DNA of 7,299 bases from Ktedonobacterales bacterium (GTDB lineage: Bacteria; Chloroflexota; Ktedonobacteria; Ktedonobacterales; JADMIN01), in the NCBI GenBank assembly GCA_015478575.1, contig JADMIN010000115.1, positions 1 through 7,299 of the forward strand, written 5' to 3'. The position numbers were made by a program, and so were the translations under genes. Positions 1 to 5,979 of this stretch are shown one piece after another (positions within the stretch are counted from its first letter, which is position 1; every line of letters starts with the position of its first letter). The notes beneath the pieces were generated by a model. That model made no database searches and was not told where the DNA came from. It saw only the letters and a list, made by a program, of their open reading frames with translations.

Positions 1-495
1 GCTACGACGCCCACAAAAAGGTGATGGGGCGCAAGCGGCATCTCCTGGTGGATACGCAGGGGTTCGCCCTCAAAGTGGTCGTCTCGGCCGCCGATGTTCA
101 GGACCGGGACGGGGCGCGCCTGGTGGCCCACGCGCCGCGCCTGTATGGGCCAGCGTTCCCCCGCTTGACCAAGCTGTGGGCGGATGGCGGCTCTAGTGGG
201 CCGCTCGCTGACGAACTGCGCCAGCAGATGGGCTGGGACGTGGAGATCGTGAAGCGCTCCGACACGCAGCCCCCGGACACCTTTGCCGTCCAGCCGCATC
301 GCTGGACCGTCGAACGCACCTTCGCGTGGTGGGGCGGCCTGCGTCGGCTGAGTCGGGACTACGAATACCAGGTTGAGTCGAGTGAGGCGTTGATCTATGC
401 CGGCATGACGCGCCTCATGCTGCGGCGGATGACCCGGAACCCTTGCCCCCTTGCAGCCCGTTCGAGTCCGGCTGCGTAACTTTCAAGACGGTCTC
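1..495 (+). mobile_element. IS5-family insertion sequence, right-hand part
   Basis: This is the 3' portion of an insertion sequence whose left part lies outside the window. It consists of the C-terminal transposase coding region followed, one base after the stop codon, by a probable right terminal inverted repeat ending in GGTCTC (read outward). The next three bases, TTA, fit the TNA target duplication known for the IS1031/IS427-type subgroups of IS5. The left end, the matching inverted repeat and the second TTA copy cannot be seen, so the boundary and subgroup are inferred. Confidence 0.75.
3..479 (+). CDS. IS5-family DDE transposase, C-terminal part (5' end outside the window)
   Basis: The product is the C-terminal half of a DDE transposase that cuts and rejoins insertion-sequence ends. 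The frame is already open at base 3 (YDAHKKVMGRKRHLLVDT), so the gene begins upstream and the first ATG at 24 is not its start. Visible family signatures are GRKRHLLVDT, the second catalytic Asp in the LWADGG segment, and the catalytic Glu in HRWTVERTFAW, followed by RLSRDYE. The first catalytic Asp would lie in the missing part. The usual family Tyr in 'DGGYSGP' is Ser here (ADGGSSGP), and the tail after LMLRRMTR is a little longer than is common. Many IS5 relatives split the transposase into two frameshifted ORFs; whether that applies here cannot be judged. The visible part has no frameshift or internal stop, so it may be intact. Confidence 0.9.
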   Translation, partial: YDAHKKVMGRKRHLLVDTQGFALKVVVSAADVQDRDGARLVAHAPRLYGPAFPRLTKLWADGGSSGPLADELRQQMGWDVEIVKRSDTQPPDTFAVQPHRWTVERTFAWWGGLRRLSRDYEYQVESSEALIYAGMTRLMLRRMTRNPCPLAARSSPAA

Positions 496-498
496 TTA
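480..498. repeat. Probable right terminal inverted repeat of the IS plus TTA target duplication
   Basis: The bases CTTTCAAGACGGTCTC (480-495) directly follow the transposase stop. Read inward from the outside they begin GAGACCGTC, which resembles the GAG-starting ends of several IS5 subgroups. TTA at 496-498 would be the duplicated target. The partner repeat is outside the window, so this rests on position and resemblance only. Confidence 0.55.
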
Positions 499-500
499 CT

Positions 501-546
501 GTGCAATGCACCTCAATTTCGTCACTTCTGTGCTATACTCGGCGGC
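501..546 (+). promoter_or_regulatory. Promoter of the excisionase-like gene, probably leaderless
   Basis: TATACT at 534-539 is preceded by TG one base upstream (TGCTATACT), an extended -10. No good -35 is seen at 17 nt. The -10 ends 7 nt before the ATG at 547, so transcription should start at or next to the start codon, and no Shine-Dalgarno sequence is present. A box AATTTCGTCA (515-524) closely matches one in the promoter at 850-885. A short palindrome GTGCA-A-TGCAC (501-511) sits where an activator or repressor could bind. The IS right end lies immediately upstream, so any control site beyond 496 has been displaced. Confidence 0.55.
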
Positions 547-819
547 ATGAATGAATTAGAAGCCGCACAGCAAAAATTGCAGGCCCACGGTGGCTACAAC
601 TGGCTCCTCGAAGGGCCAGCGTTCTGGTCCGTGAAGGAAGTCATCGAAGAGCTGGCGAAGAATGGCAGGCGGGTGAGCGTCTCGACCGTTACCCGCTGGT
701 TTCGTGGACTACCACATACCCAAGGAACGAAAGGCCGCGGCGGCTTCAGCGCCTCGAAGAACGACCTCATTCTCTTCTTTGCCGACCAGATGGGGCCACG
801 CAACCGCAGGGCTGAGTAG
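547..819 (+). CDS. Small winged-helix/HTH protein, excisionase-like (possible recombination directionality factor)
   Basis: This 90-aa protein has a helix-turn-helix pattern like those of MerR-type and excisionase DNA-binding domains. Residues 27-38 (WSVKEVIEELAK) resemble the first helix, 43-54 (VSVSTVTRWFRG) the recognition helix, 58-69 a basic Gly-rich wing, and 71-82 (KNDLILFFADQM) the closing helix. Its place two genes before a large serine recombinase suggests a DNA-binding accessory factor that sets the direction of recombination, or a regulator of the element. The ATG at 547 is chosen because it is 7 nt after TATACT; the same frame is open back to 451, but that stretch lies in the IS end. 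The role is inferred; the fold is the supported part. Confidence 0.7.
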   Translation: MNELEAAQQKLQAHGGYNWLLEGPAFWSVKEVIEELAKNGRRVSVSTVTRWFRGLPHTQGTKGRGGFSASKNDLILFFADQMGPRNRRAE

Positions 820-849
820 TCGGTTGATACCCTCTAATCTCGTCAATAT

Positions 850-885
850 TTGATAATATCGTCAGCATCCGCTATACTGGCAACT
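850..885 (+). promoter_or_regulatory. Promoter TTGATA-N17-TATACT, probably leaderless
   Basis: TTGATA (850-855) and TATACT (873-878) are separated by exactly 17 nt, a strong sigma-70-type match. The -10 ends 7 nt before ATG 886, the same spacing as in the upstream promoter, which suggests a leaderless transcript. The spacer contains AATATCGTCA (855-864), nearly identical to the box at 515-524, and an inverted repeat GATA-A-TATC (852-860). These could bind a common regulator, perhaps the excisionase-like protein itself. This promoter probably also transcribes the recombinase downstream. Confidence 0.65.
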
Positions 886-1149
886 ATGATACGGCTGCCT
901 TCTGATGATGTTACGGATCAGATGGGAACTGCGCTCGGGCGAGGGTATGCGGCACCGCTTGTGGGTTCCAGCGCAACTGAGCACATCCGCCAGGAGGCTG
1001 ACACACTGCTTGTCCGCTGGCTCTTTGGCCCACCAGGCCTGCATATCCGCGATTACGCGGGCAGGTCGTCAACTGAGGCGGCAGTGACCATGCCTACAAA
1101 TAGCGAGGAGCCCGAACATGGCGCGACTAGCCTTGTATCTGCGGCGTAG
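886..1149 (+). CDS. Small protein of unknown function
   Basis: This predicted 87-aa protein is not recognised. It has no visible signal peptide, membrane segment or metal-binding motif. The middle (HIRQEADTLLVRWLF, about residues 33-47) could form a helix, and the C-terminal third is rich in Ser, Thr, Glu and Ala and looks disordered. Support comes mainly from the well-formed promoter placed 7 nt before its ATG and from its position between the excisionase-like gene and the recombinase. Its end overlaps the recombinase start by 32 nt in another frame, so translation could be coupled. The alternative is that the stretch is a non-coding leader for the recombinase. Confidence 0.4.
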   Translation: MIRLPSDDVTDQMGTALGRGYAAPLVGSSATEHIRQEADTLLVRWLFGPPGLHIRDYAGRSSTEAAVTMPTNSEEPEHGATSLVSAA

Positions 1150-2805
1150 CGACCCCGGCGAAGAGAATAAGAACTACTCGATTGAAGACCAGCGTCTCTA
1201 TCTGACCCAAGAGTGACCGGAATTTCGGAAGCACGAACTCGTGGCCGAATACTGCGATCCTGGCGGCAAGAGCTATACTGCGATCCTGGCGGCAAGAGCT
1301 ATACGCTGAGCCGCCCGGTCTTCAACCACATGATGGAAGACGCGCGGGCGCGCAAGTTCGACCTGGTCACGGTGTGGATGTACGACCGCTTCAGCCGCAT
1401 GCAGGATCAGCAAAGCGTCGCCATTTACCAATTGAAGAAGTACGGCGTCGAGGTGGTGAGCGCCACTCAGCCCATCCCTGACGGCCCGGTCGGCACGCTG
1501 ATTCGCAACTCCTATGCGTTCGGCGCGGAACTCATGCTCTACCGCATCCGCGAGGGGACCTATCGTGGCAAGAAGCGCCGCGTGAAGAACAATAAGCTCC
1601 CCAACGCCGCTCTGCCAACCTATGGCTATGAGTTCGCCGACGCGACCAAGGCTCGCTATGTCATCGACGACCGCGTAGCGCCCATTGTGCGGCGTATCTA
1701 CTCCATGGCGCTCGCTGGCGTCAAGCTCGGCGAGATCGCTCGCACCCTGACCGCGGAAGGCGTCCCGACGCCATCGCAGTATCACCATGAGCGTGGCTGG
1801 CCAACGCCGCGCATCATTCCTGCCACCACCTGGAGCCACGCGACCACGCATAAAATTCTTACCAACACGGCCTACGTTGGCCGCCTTGTGGGCTTCCGCA
1901 CGCAGGTGCGAACTGGAATGAGCGTGCATCTAGTGACGGGAGAAAATGTGCCCGTCGAGCGCCGCATCGTGCGTGACGAGACCAATCCAGACCGTGTCGT
2001 GTATGGCGAGGATGTCTGCCCCAGGCTCATTGGCGACGCCACCTTTGACGCCGTCCAAGTGGTCCTTGATCGGAACAGGGTCGAATCGCGGCGGAGGCTA
2101 CACAACCCCGAAGCGCTCCTGCTGAGGAATGGCTTCGCTAGGTGTAGCTACTGCGATGGGAATATGGTGGCAACCTGGTCAAAGGCCGGTGGCTACTATC
2201 TCTACCAGTGCAGTCGTAATCGGACGGATACTGGCAAGCGGTGCCCTGAAGAGGGCCGCTTCTCGTGGCGCGCGTCAACGCTCGACGACCTCATGTGGCG
2301 CGCGGTCATTGCGGTCTTCGAGCGCCCTGAGGTGGTCGCGGCGAAGTACGCTGAATACAAAGCTGACAAGGCCACCGGGTTGGTGATCGAGCATGACCGA
2401 GTGGTGGTGTTGGAGCAGATGCTTCAGGAGGCTGAGAGCAAACGACTGCGCAACACAGCGCTTGCGAGCAATGAAGACGACGACGAGCAGCGGGCGGAGT
2501 ATCAGCGGATCGCCACCGAGGCGGCGCGGAGTAAGCGCGGCATCACCAAAGAAATGGAGGCGCTCCGCGACGTGCTTGCGACCAAGGAGTGGGGCGACCA
2601 CGTGTTGGATAGCCTGGCTGCGAAGGGTGAGCGCGCCGTCGAACACTTGAGGAGCGCCGATTTTGATGACAAGCGCCGTACCCTTCTGGCCCTGGACGCC
2701 AAGCTGTATGTGCGGCGAAAAGGCGACCTCGATGCGGTGGCGTTCGCGTGCCGGCTAAGCGAACGGTTCGATCCCACGGCGCTTTCTGTCCAGAGCCATT
2801 TGTGA
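1118..2805 (+). pseudogene. Large serine recombinase (site-specific integrase), broken by a TGA and a 26-bp duplication
   Basis: The gene begins at ATG 1118 behind a good ribosome site (GAGGAG, 1105-1110, 7-nt spacing) and encodes MARLALYLRRSDPGEENKNYSIEDQ in part, with the catalytic Ser at codon 11. Codon 33 is TGA (1214-1216). A perfect 26-bp tandem duplication (1250-1275, 1276-1301) then shifts the frame, with a further stop at 1307-1309. Without one copy, and with codon 33 read through, the protein would be 553 aa, a usual size. The body is open from 1276 to the stop at 2803-2805. It holds the DRFSR motif of the resolvase catalytic domain (1384-1398), a recombinase domain (around PTYGYEF), a zinc ribbon with Cys at codons 2143, 2152, 2209 and 2242 (C-x2-C-x18-C-x10-C), and a charged, likely coiled-coil region (about 2390-2590). 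A GTG at 1213 opens a 530-codon frame into the body, but that product lacks Ser11 and would be inactive as a recombinase. Confidence 0.88.
1249..1304 (+). repeat. Perfect 26-bp tandem duplication inside the recombinase gene
   Basis: The unit at 1250-1275 is repeated without mismatch at 1276-1301, and period-26 identity extends one base left and three bases right. Each copy reads YCDPGGKS in a different frame. Because 26 is not a multiple of 3, the duplication moves the upstream catalytic-serine segment out of frame with the rest of the recombinase. Deleting one copy rejoins the frames exactly, as ...AEYCDPGGKSYTLSRP. It may be a recent slippage product, a potential on/off switch, or an assembly artefact. 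Confidence 0.95.
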
Positions 2806-2815
2806 CAATTGCCGG
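2785..2815. other. Probable right attachment junction (attR-like) at the host PLP-lysine codons
   Basis: On the minus strand, the host aminotransferase reads ...DYYTGNCHKWL down to about 2791-2795 and then loses family resemblance (WTESAV...), exactly where the recombinase C-terminus lies on the plus strand. The junction is therefore placed at about 2785-2798. The recombinase stop TGA (2803-2805) and its last two or three codons lie in sequence that is host Cys-His-Lys-Trp codons on the other strand. The exact crossover dinucleotide cannot be determined without the empty site or the other end. Confidence 0.6.
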
Positions 2816-3467
2816 TATAGTAATCCGCGCCCAACTCGTCGAGTGCCAGGTCACGCTGGCCAGGCACATGCGCGCCGTCGAGAATGGAGAGGATGCCCTG
2901 GGCGGCGGCGCGGCGGCAGATTTCCGCCACGGGGAACGTCAGCGCGGTTGGCGAGGTGATGTGGCTGAGCACGATCGCGCGTGTGTGTTCCGTTACCCCC
3001 TGCCAGATGTGCTCCACCACCGCCGCCGTATCGATGAGGGGCAACGCGATGGGTTGGGAGCGATAGTGGCGCCGACCCGCTCACAGAGCAACGGTCCAGG
3101 TGCGCTCGACGGCGCCGTACTCGTGGTCGGTGCCCAGCACCTCATCTCCCGGCGCCAGCGAGAGCGACCGCGCGACGATGTTCATGCCATGCGTCGCGTT
3201 GGGTACGAAGACGAGGTTCGCGGCGTCGGTGCCGACGTACTCACCAAGCGCGGTTCGCGCCTCAGCCAGCAGCGCGGTGAGCCGCCGCCCAAGGAACTCG
3301 ACCGGCTCGGCCTCCAACTCCCGCTGCCAGCCCTGGTAGGTCTCGAAGACTGGACGTGGGCAGGCGCTATAGCTGCCGTGGTTGAGGAAGGTCACGTCAG
3401 GCCGCAACAGGAACTCCCGCCCAGCCTCCGCGAGCGGAGTGGCGGATGCCTCACTGGTCTCACGCAT
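2791..3467 (-). pseudogene. Class V PLP-dependent aminotransferase (isopenicillin-N-epimerase-like), truncated and frameshifted
   Basis: Fold-type I PLP enzymes of this group act on amino acids (epimerases, desulfurases, transaminases). From ATG 3467 the frame shows FLLRPDVTFLNHGSY (residues 19-33), NATHGMN (90-96, PLP-phosphate region) and DHEYGAVERTW (114-124), then stops at TGA 3083-3081. The same frame resumes with YRSQPIALPLIDTAAVV, continues through LDGAHVPGQ (the Asp that contacts the pyridine nitrogen) and GNCHKWL (PLP lysine at codon 223), and then ends at the integrated element. Between the two parts, an alternative frame reads LLCERVGA, the expected family sequence. One extra base near 3093-3094 and one missing base near 3068-3069 therefore compensate each other but create the stop. 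The C-terminal third is absent. The gene follows the LLM gene on the same strand with a 133-nt gap, in which I see no clear promoter or terminator. The exact substrate is unknown. Confidence 0.85.
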
Positions 3468-3600
3468 GCGTCTCTAGCTTCCCCTGGCTCTCAGTAAACG
3501 ATCCGCGCTCGCAACGAGAAGATGTGGGTCCGCGTGCCTCGCCCCGCGCGCGGTACGGGCGAAGCCTTGCGGTGCCCCCTTACTGTGCCTACGTGATGTA

Positions 3601-4572
3601 CTACAGAAAGTGCGGGGCAACCTCTTCGGCGAAGCGGTGGAGCGGCGCATGGTCGTATGCCACACGCGGAAACGAGACAATCACGTAGTTGATGCCAGCA
3701 TCCACGCGCGCCCGCACGTGCTCGCGGATCTCGTCCACGGTGCCGATCTTGACGTTCTGGGCGAACAACTCGTAGGTCAGGCCCATCGCGGTGTAGGCTT
3801 TCTCGGTCGCCTTGCGCGGGTCTTCGCCCGGCTGAATAAAGGCCACGATGATGTTGCTGGAACGAATGATGTCGTCGTAGGGGCGGCCCACGGCCTCGCA
3901 ATGGCCGCGGAGTACGCCGAGTTTCTGACGGATAGTCTCCGGCTCGCCCCCGATGTTGCAGGCGTCCCCATAGCGTGCCACCAGCTTGAGTGTCACTTGC
4001 TCACCGCTGCCGCCGATCCAGAGCGAAGGATGCGGCTTCCGCGCACCCTTGGGTTGGTTGATGGGCCGCTCGATGTGGTGATACTGGCCGGTGAAGGTCG
4101 GCTCCTCTTCTGTCCACATCTTGACCAGAATCTCGGTGGCCTCGCGGAAGGCACGCATGCGGTCGCGCGTCTCGGGGAAGCCATAGCCATAGGCGCGCCA
4201 CTCGTGCTCGTACCACCCCGCGCCGATGCCACAGTAGAGCCGCCCGTGACTCATCACGTCTATGGTCGAGGCCATCTTGGCGAGCAAGGCGGGATTGCGA
4301 TAGCCAAGACACGTGACCATCTGGCCGACATTGACGCGCTGGGTGTCGCGGGTGAGTGCGGCGGTGATGCTCCACGCCTCGAAGCAGGTCTCCTGTACAG
4401 GGAGGGGAACGGTATGGAAGTGGTCGAAGATCCAGATGCTCTCGTAAGCCGGCAGCGCGTCGGCGGCTTTGGCCACGCGCGTCATCGCCTCATACTTCTC
4501 CTCAGGATCGGCGATTTCCACCAGATCCATGCGCCAACCCTGCGGCACGAAGGTGCCGAAACGTACGCTCAT
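3601..4572 (-). CDS. LLM-class (luciferase-like) flavin/F420-dependent oxidoreductase, Rv1855c-type
   Basis: The product, 323 aa, is a luciferase-like TIM-barrel oxidoreductase. Members bind reduced F420 or FMN and act on small organic substrates in the cytoplasm. The N-terminus MSVRFGTFVPQGWRMDL, IWIFDHFHT (47-55), GYRNPALLAKMAS (90-102), HGRLYCGIGAGWYEHEW (109-125), and TGQYHHIERP (161-170) are strong family signatures and resemble the Rv1855c-type F420 subgroup. The start at 4572 is chosen over the longer frame from 4626 because the family N-terminus begins there and AGAGGAGAG precedes it by about 9 nt. The stop is TAG (3603-3601). A promoter is proposed at 4668-4697. The gene is intact and lies between the cyclodeaminase-family gene upstream and the broken aminotransferase downstream, all on the minus strand. 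Cofactor choice (F420 or FMN) and substrate cannot be read from the sequence. Confidence 0.93.
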   Translation of the reverse strand: MSVRFGTFVPQGWRMDLVEIADPEEKYEAMTRVAKAADALPAYESIWIFDHFHTVPLPVQETCFEAWSITAALTRDTQRVNVGQMVTCLGYRNPALLAKMASTIDVMSHGRLYCGIGAGWYEHEWRAYGYGFPETRDRMRAFREATEILVKMWTEEEPTFTGQYHHIERPINQPKGARKPHPSLWIGGSGEQVTLKLVARYGDACNIGGEPETIRQKLGVLRGHCEAVGRPYDDIIRSSNIIVAFIQPGEDPRKATEKAYTAMGLTYELFAQNVKIGTVDEIREHVRARVDAGINYVIVSFPRVAYDHAPLHRFAEEVAPHFL

Positions 4573-4591
4573 GCTCTCGCTCTCCTCTGTT

Positions 4592-4603
4592 GTGTGGCCA
4601 CAC
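4592..4603. promoter_or_regulatory. Perfect 12-bp palindrome in the LLM gene leader (possible operator)
   Basis: GTGTGGCCACAC is a perfect palindrome without a loop, 20 nt before the LLM start codon and inside its predicted untranslated leader. A loopless palindrome points to a dimeric DNA-binding protein more than to an RNA hairpin. No binding protein is known here, and a 12-mer can arise by chance. Confidence 0.35.
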
Positions 4604-4667
4604 GTGCCAGAACGGTGCGCCAGCATGGTTTATCACCGGCAGGCGCGCCGCATGCGGTCCTTCCCAA

Positions 4668-4697
4668 AGTGTAGCGGCATGTCGCGCGGGGCGGCAA
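4668..4697 (-). promoter_or_regulatory. Predicted promoter TTGCCG-N18-TACACT for the LLM gene
   Basis: On the minus strand TTGCCG (4697-4692) and TACACT (4673-4668) are spaced 18 nt apart. Transcription would start near 4661, giving a leader of about 90 nt that includes the palindrome at 4592-4603. The site lies in the 193-nt gap after the cyclodeaminase-family gene, so the LLM gene can be transcribed separately as well as by read-through. Confidence 0.45.
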
Positions 4698-4765
4698 CAA
4701 TCCGATACGGGGGCGGGATCCGCCGCGGCCTCTGGGCGGCCCGCATGGATAGCCAGCCAGCGTCT

Positions 4766-5755
4766 TTAGAGTGCGATATGCGTGCCCAGGCCCAGCTCGC
4801 GCGCCCGTGTGGAGGCCAGTTGTGCCACGGCGATATCCTGCGCGGCGTTCCCGACCGACTTGAAGAAGGTCACCTGTGTCTCATCACGTCGGCCAGGGAT
4901 CCGGTCCAGCGCGATCTCGCCCAGTTCGGCGACGACGTGGCCCTCGTCTATCAGCCCGTCAGCGCGGGCCAGCACGAGGTCGCCCGCCTCAGCCCAGGCC
5001 GCCTGGCGCTGGTCTACGATGACGCGGGCACGGGCCACCGTCTCCCCCGGCACCTCGCGCCGCGTTGGCAGGTGAGCGCCGATGCCATTGATGTGGGTGC
5101 CGGGCCGCACGTCGGCATCAGCGAAGAGAGGCACCGGCGACCCAGTTGCGCAGCAGACGATATCGGCCTCGGCCAGCGCCGCGCGCGCGGTGGGCGCCAC
5201 GCGCACGTCCACCGGGATGGGTGTGCCGAAGGTGCGCAGTTCCTGAGCCAGTTGTTCAGCGTGCGCGCTGGTGCGATTGACGATCCAGACGCGCGTGATG
5301 CGCCGGGCGGCACAGACGGCCCAGGTCTGTGCGAGCGCCTGGGCACCCGCGCCAAAGAGCGCCAGCACATGCGCATCCGCCCGCGCCATCAGGTGTGTGG
5401 CGACGCCAGAGGCCGCGCCGGTGCGCAGTGCCGTGAGATAGGCCCCGTCCATCAGCGCCAGCGGCTCGCCCGTGGCGGCATCGAAGAGCAGCACCAGCGC
5501 TTGGATGGCGGGTAGGCCGTGCTGTGTGGGATTGCTGGGCACGAGCGTCAGCACTTTGACGCCCAGCGCGCCGGTCTCAGGCAGATATGCGGGCATGACG
5601 AGGCAGAGATCATCCGCGGCGGAGAGGGGAATATGCGGGCGCAACGGCACAGTGGCGCGCCCGGAAGAGAGCTGCGCGAAGGCCGCGGCCACCGCCTCCA
5701 TCGCCGCCTCCATGGGTACGGCTTGGCGCAACTCGTCGCGCGTGAGGATCAGCAT
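4766..5755 (-). CDS. Ornithine cyclodeaminase / mu-crystallin family NAD(P)-dependent enzyme
   Basis: This 329-aa protein has the full length and motif order of the ornithine cyclodeaminase/mu-crystallin family: GVKVLTLVPSNPTQHGLP (65-82, with Lys67), LTALRTGAASGVAT (108-121, with Arg111, in the substrate-carboxylate region), the Rossmann motif LFGAGAQA (133-140), and FFKSVGNAAQD (297-307) near the end. Members include ornithine and lysine cyclodeaminases, alanine dehydrogenase and ketimine reductases, so the reaction is NAD(P)-linked chemistry at an amino- or imino-acid carbon, but the substrate is not defined. The start ATG 5755 is supported by GAGGGGAG about 9 nt upstream and by the family N-terminus (MLILTRDEL). 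The stop is TAA (4768-4766). The gene is intact. It reads away from the second LLM gene and toward the first, in series with the LLM and aminotransferase genes. Confidence 0.93.
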   Translation of the reverse strand: MLILTRDELRQAVPMEAAMEAVAAAFAQLSSGRATVPLRPHIPLSAADDLCLVMPAYLPETGALGVKVLTLVPSNPTQHGLPAIQALVLLFDAATGEPLALMDGAYLTALRTGAASGVATHLMARADAHVLALFGAGAQALAQTWAVCAARRITRVWIVNRTSAHAEQLAQELRTFGTPIPVDVRVAPTARAALAEADIVCCATGSPVPLFADADVRPGTHINGIGAHLPTRREVPGETVARARVIVDQRQAAWAEAGDLVLARADGLIDEGHVVAELGEIALDRIPGRRDETQVTFFKSVGNAAQDIAVAQLASTRARELGLGTHIAL

Positions 5756-5786
5756 CGCGTATCGCTCCCCTCTCTATCTCTTCGGC

Positions 5787-5827
5787 CAACGCTCTCGGCA
5801 CACCCCTTGAGCGTTGCCTCTATTGTA
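5787..5827 (-). promoter_or_regulatory. Possible -10 (TACAAT) and 8-bp inverted repeat upstream of the cyclodeaminase-family gene
   Basis: On the minus strand TACAAT lies at 5827-5822; no convincing -35 is found 16-18 nt further upstream. Between this site and the gene is an inverted repeat, CAACGCTC (5787-5794) and GAGCGTTG (5809-5816), with a 14-nt loop. It covers the predicted start of transcription, so it could be an operator or a leader hairpin. Both parts are predictions. Confidence 0.35.
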
Positions 5828-5876
5828 TCTGAAGGACGGTGAGTGGTAGAGCAGGTACGGCAATGGCGAGGACCGC

Positions 5877-5904
5877 GCTTTTGGCGAGCGTGCGCGCCAA
5901 GAGC
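5877..5904. repeat. Strong 10-bp inverted repeat in the divergent intergenic region
   Basis: The arms GCTTTTGGCG (5877-5886) and CGCCAAGAGC (5895-5904) pair over 10 positions with a single T-G wobble and an 8-nt loop. There is no T-run after it on either strand, and no gene ends here, so it does not look like an intrinsic terminator. It lies between two divergent genes and could be a regulatory site. The loop side contains GCGAGCGTGCG, which recurs twice at 6957-6981. Confidence 0.5.
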
Positions 5905-5946
5905 ACGGCCAAGAACGCGGTGCGGCTCGCGTCTATACGATCAGGC

Positions 5947-5979
5947 TATACTCTCAGGTAGCGGGCTTGGGCTGCCCGC
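5947..5979 (+). promoter_or_regulatory. Possible promoter -10 and leader hairpin of the second LLM gene
   Basis: TATACT at 5947-5952, within GCTATACT, would start transcription near 5959 and give a leader of about 40 nt. No recognisable -35 lies 17 nt upstream. A similar CTATAC occurs 13 nt earlier (5933-5938). Right after the start point, GCGGGC (5961-5966) and GCCCGC (5974-5979) can form a 6-bp hairpin with a 7-nt loop, just before the ribosome site at 5983-5993. Confidence 0.4.

Larger units (their letters stand above)
496..2795 (+). mobile_element. Remnant of a serine-recombinase integrated element (left end not identified)
   Basis: Between the IS end and the aminotransferase fragment lie an excisionase-like gene, an unknown small gene and a large serine recombinase, all on the plus strand. 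This is a typical integration module. The right boundary falls at the end of the recombinase gene, where the reading of an interrupted host gene begins. The left boundary is not visible: either the IS inserted inside the element and the rest lies upstream, or an IS-mediated deletion removed it. No cargo gene other than the small unknown ORF is seen here. The element is probably immobile because its recombinase is broken. Confidence 0.6.

Noticed and set aside
500..512. TGTGCAATGC as a possible left attachment copy of TGTGACAATTGC at 2801-2812
   Set aside because: The match needs two single-base gaps and has no extended identity; it is not enough to call attL.
1214..1216. TGA as a recoded sense codon in the recombinase
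   Set aside because: The recombinase itself and the second LLM gene end normally with TGA, and no selenocysteine-type context is evident, so a true stop is simpler.
1273..1929. Minus-strand frame within the recombinase gene
   Set aside because: It is the shadow of the recombinase catalytic and recombinase domains, with no independent support.
3555..3590. GC-rich hairpin between the LLM and aminotransferase genes as a terminator
   Set aside because: The pairing is only about 4-5 bp at the base and no T-run follows on the minus strand.
3610..4674. Long plus-strand open frame opposite the LLM gene (354 codons)
   Set aside because: It is the antisense shadow of a gene with clear luciferase-like motifs, caused by high GC; it has no family resemblance or ribosome site of its own.
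4469..5515. Long plus-strand open frame opposite the cyclodeaminase-family gene
   Set aside because: It is antisense to a full-length recognised enzyme and spans two genes and the gap between them.
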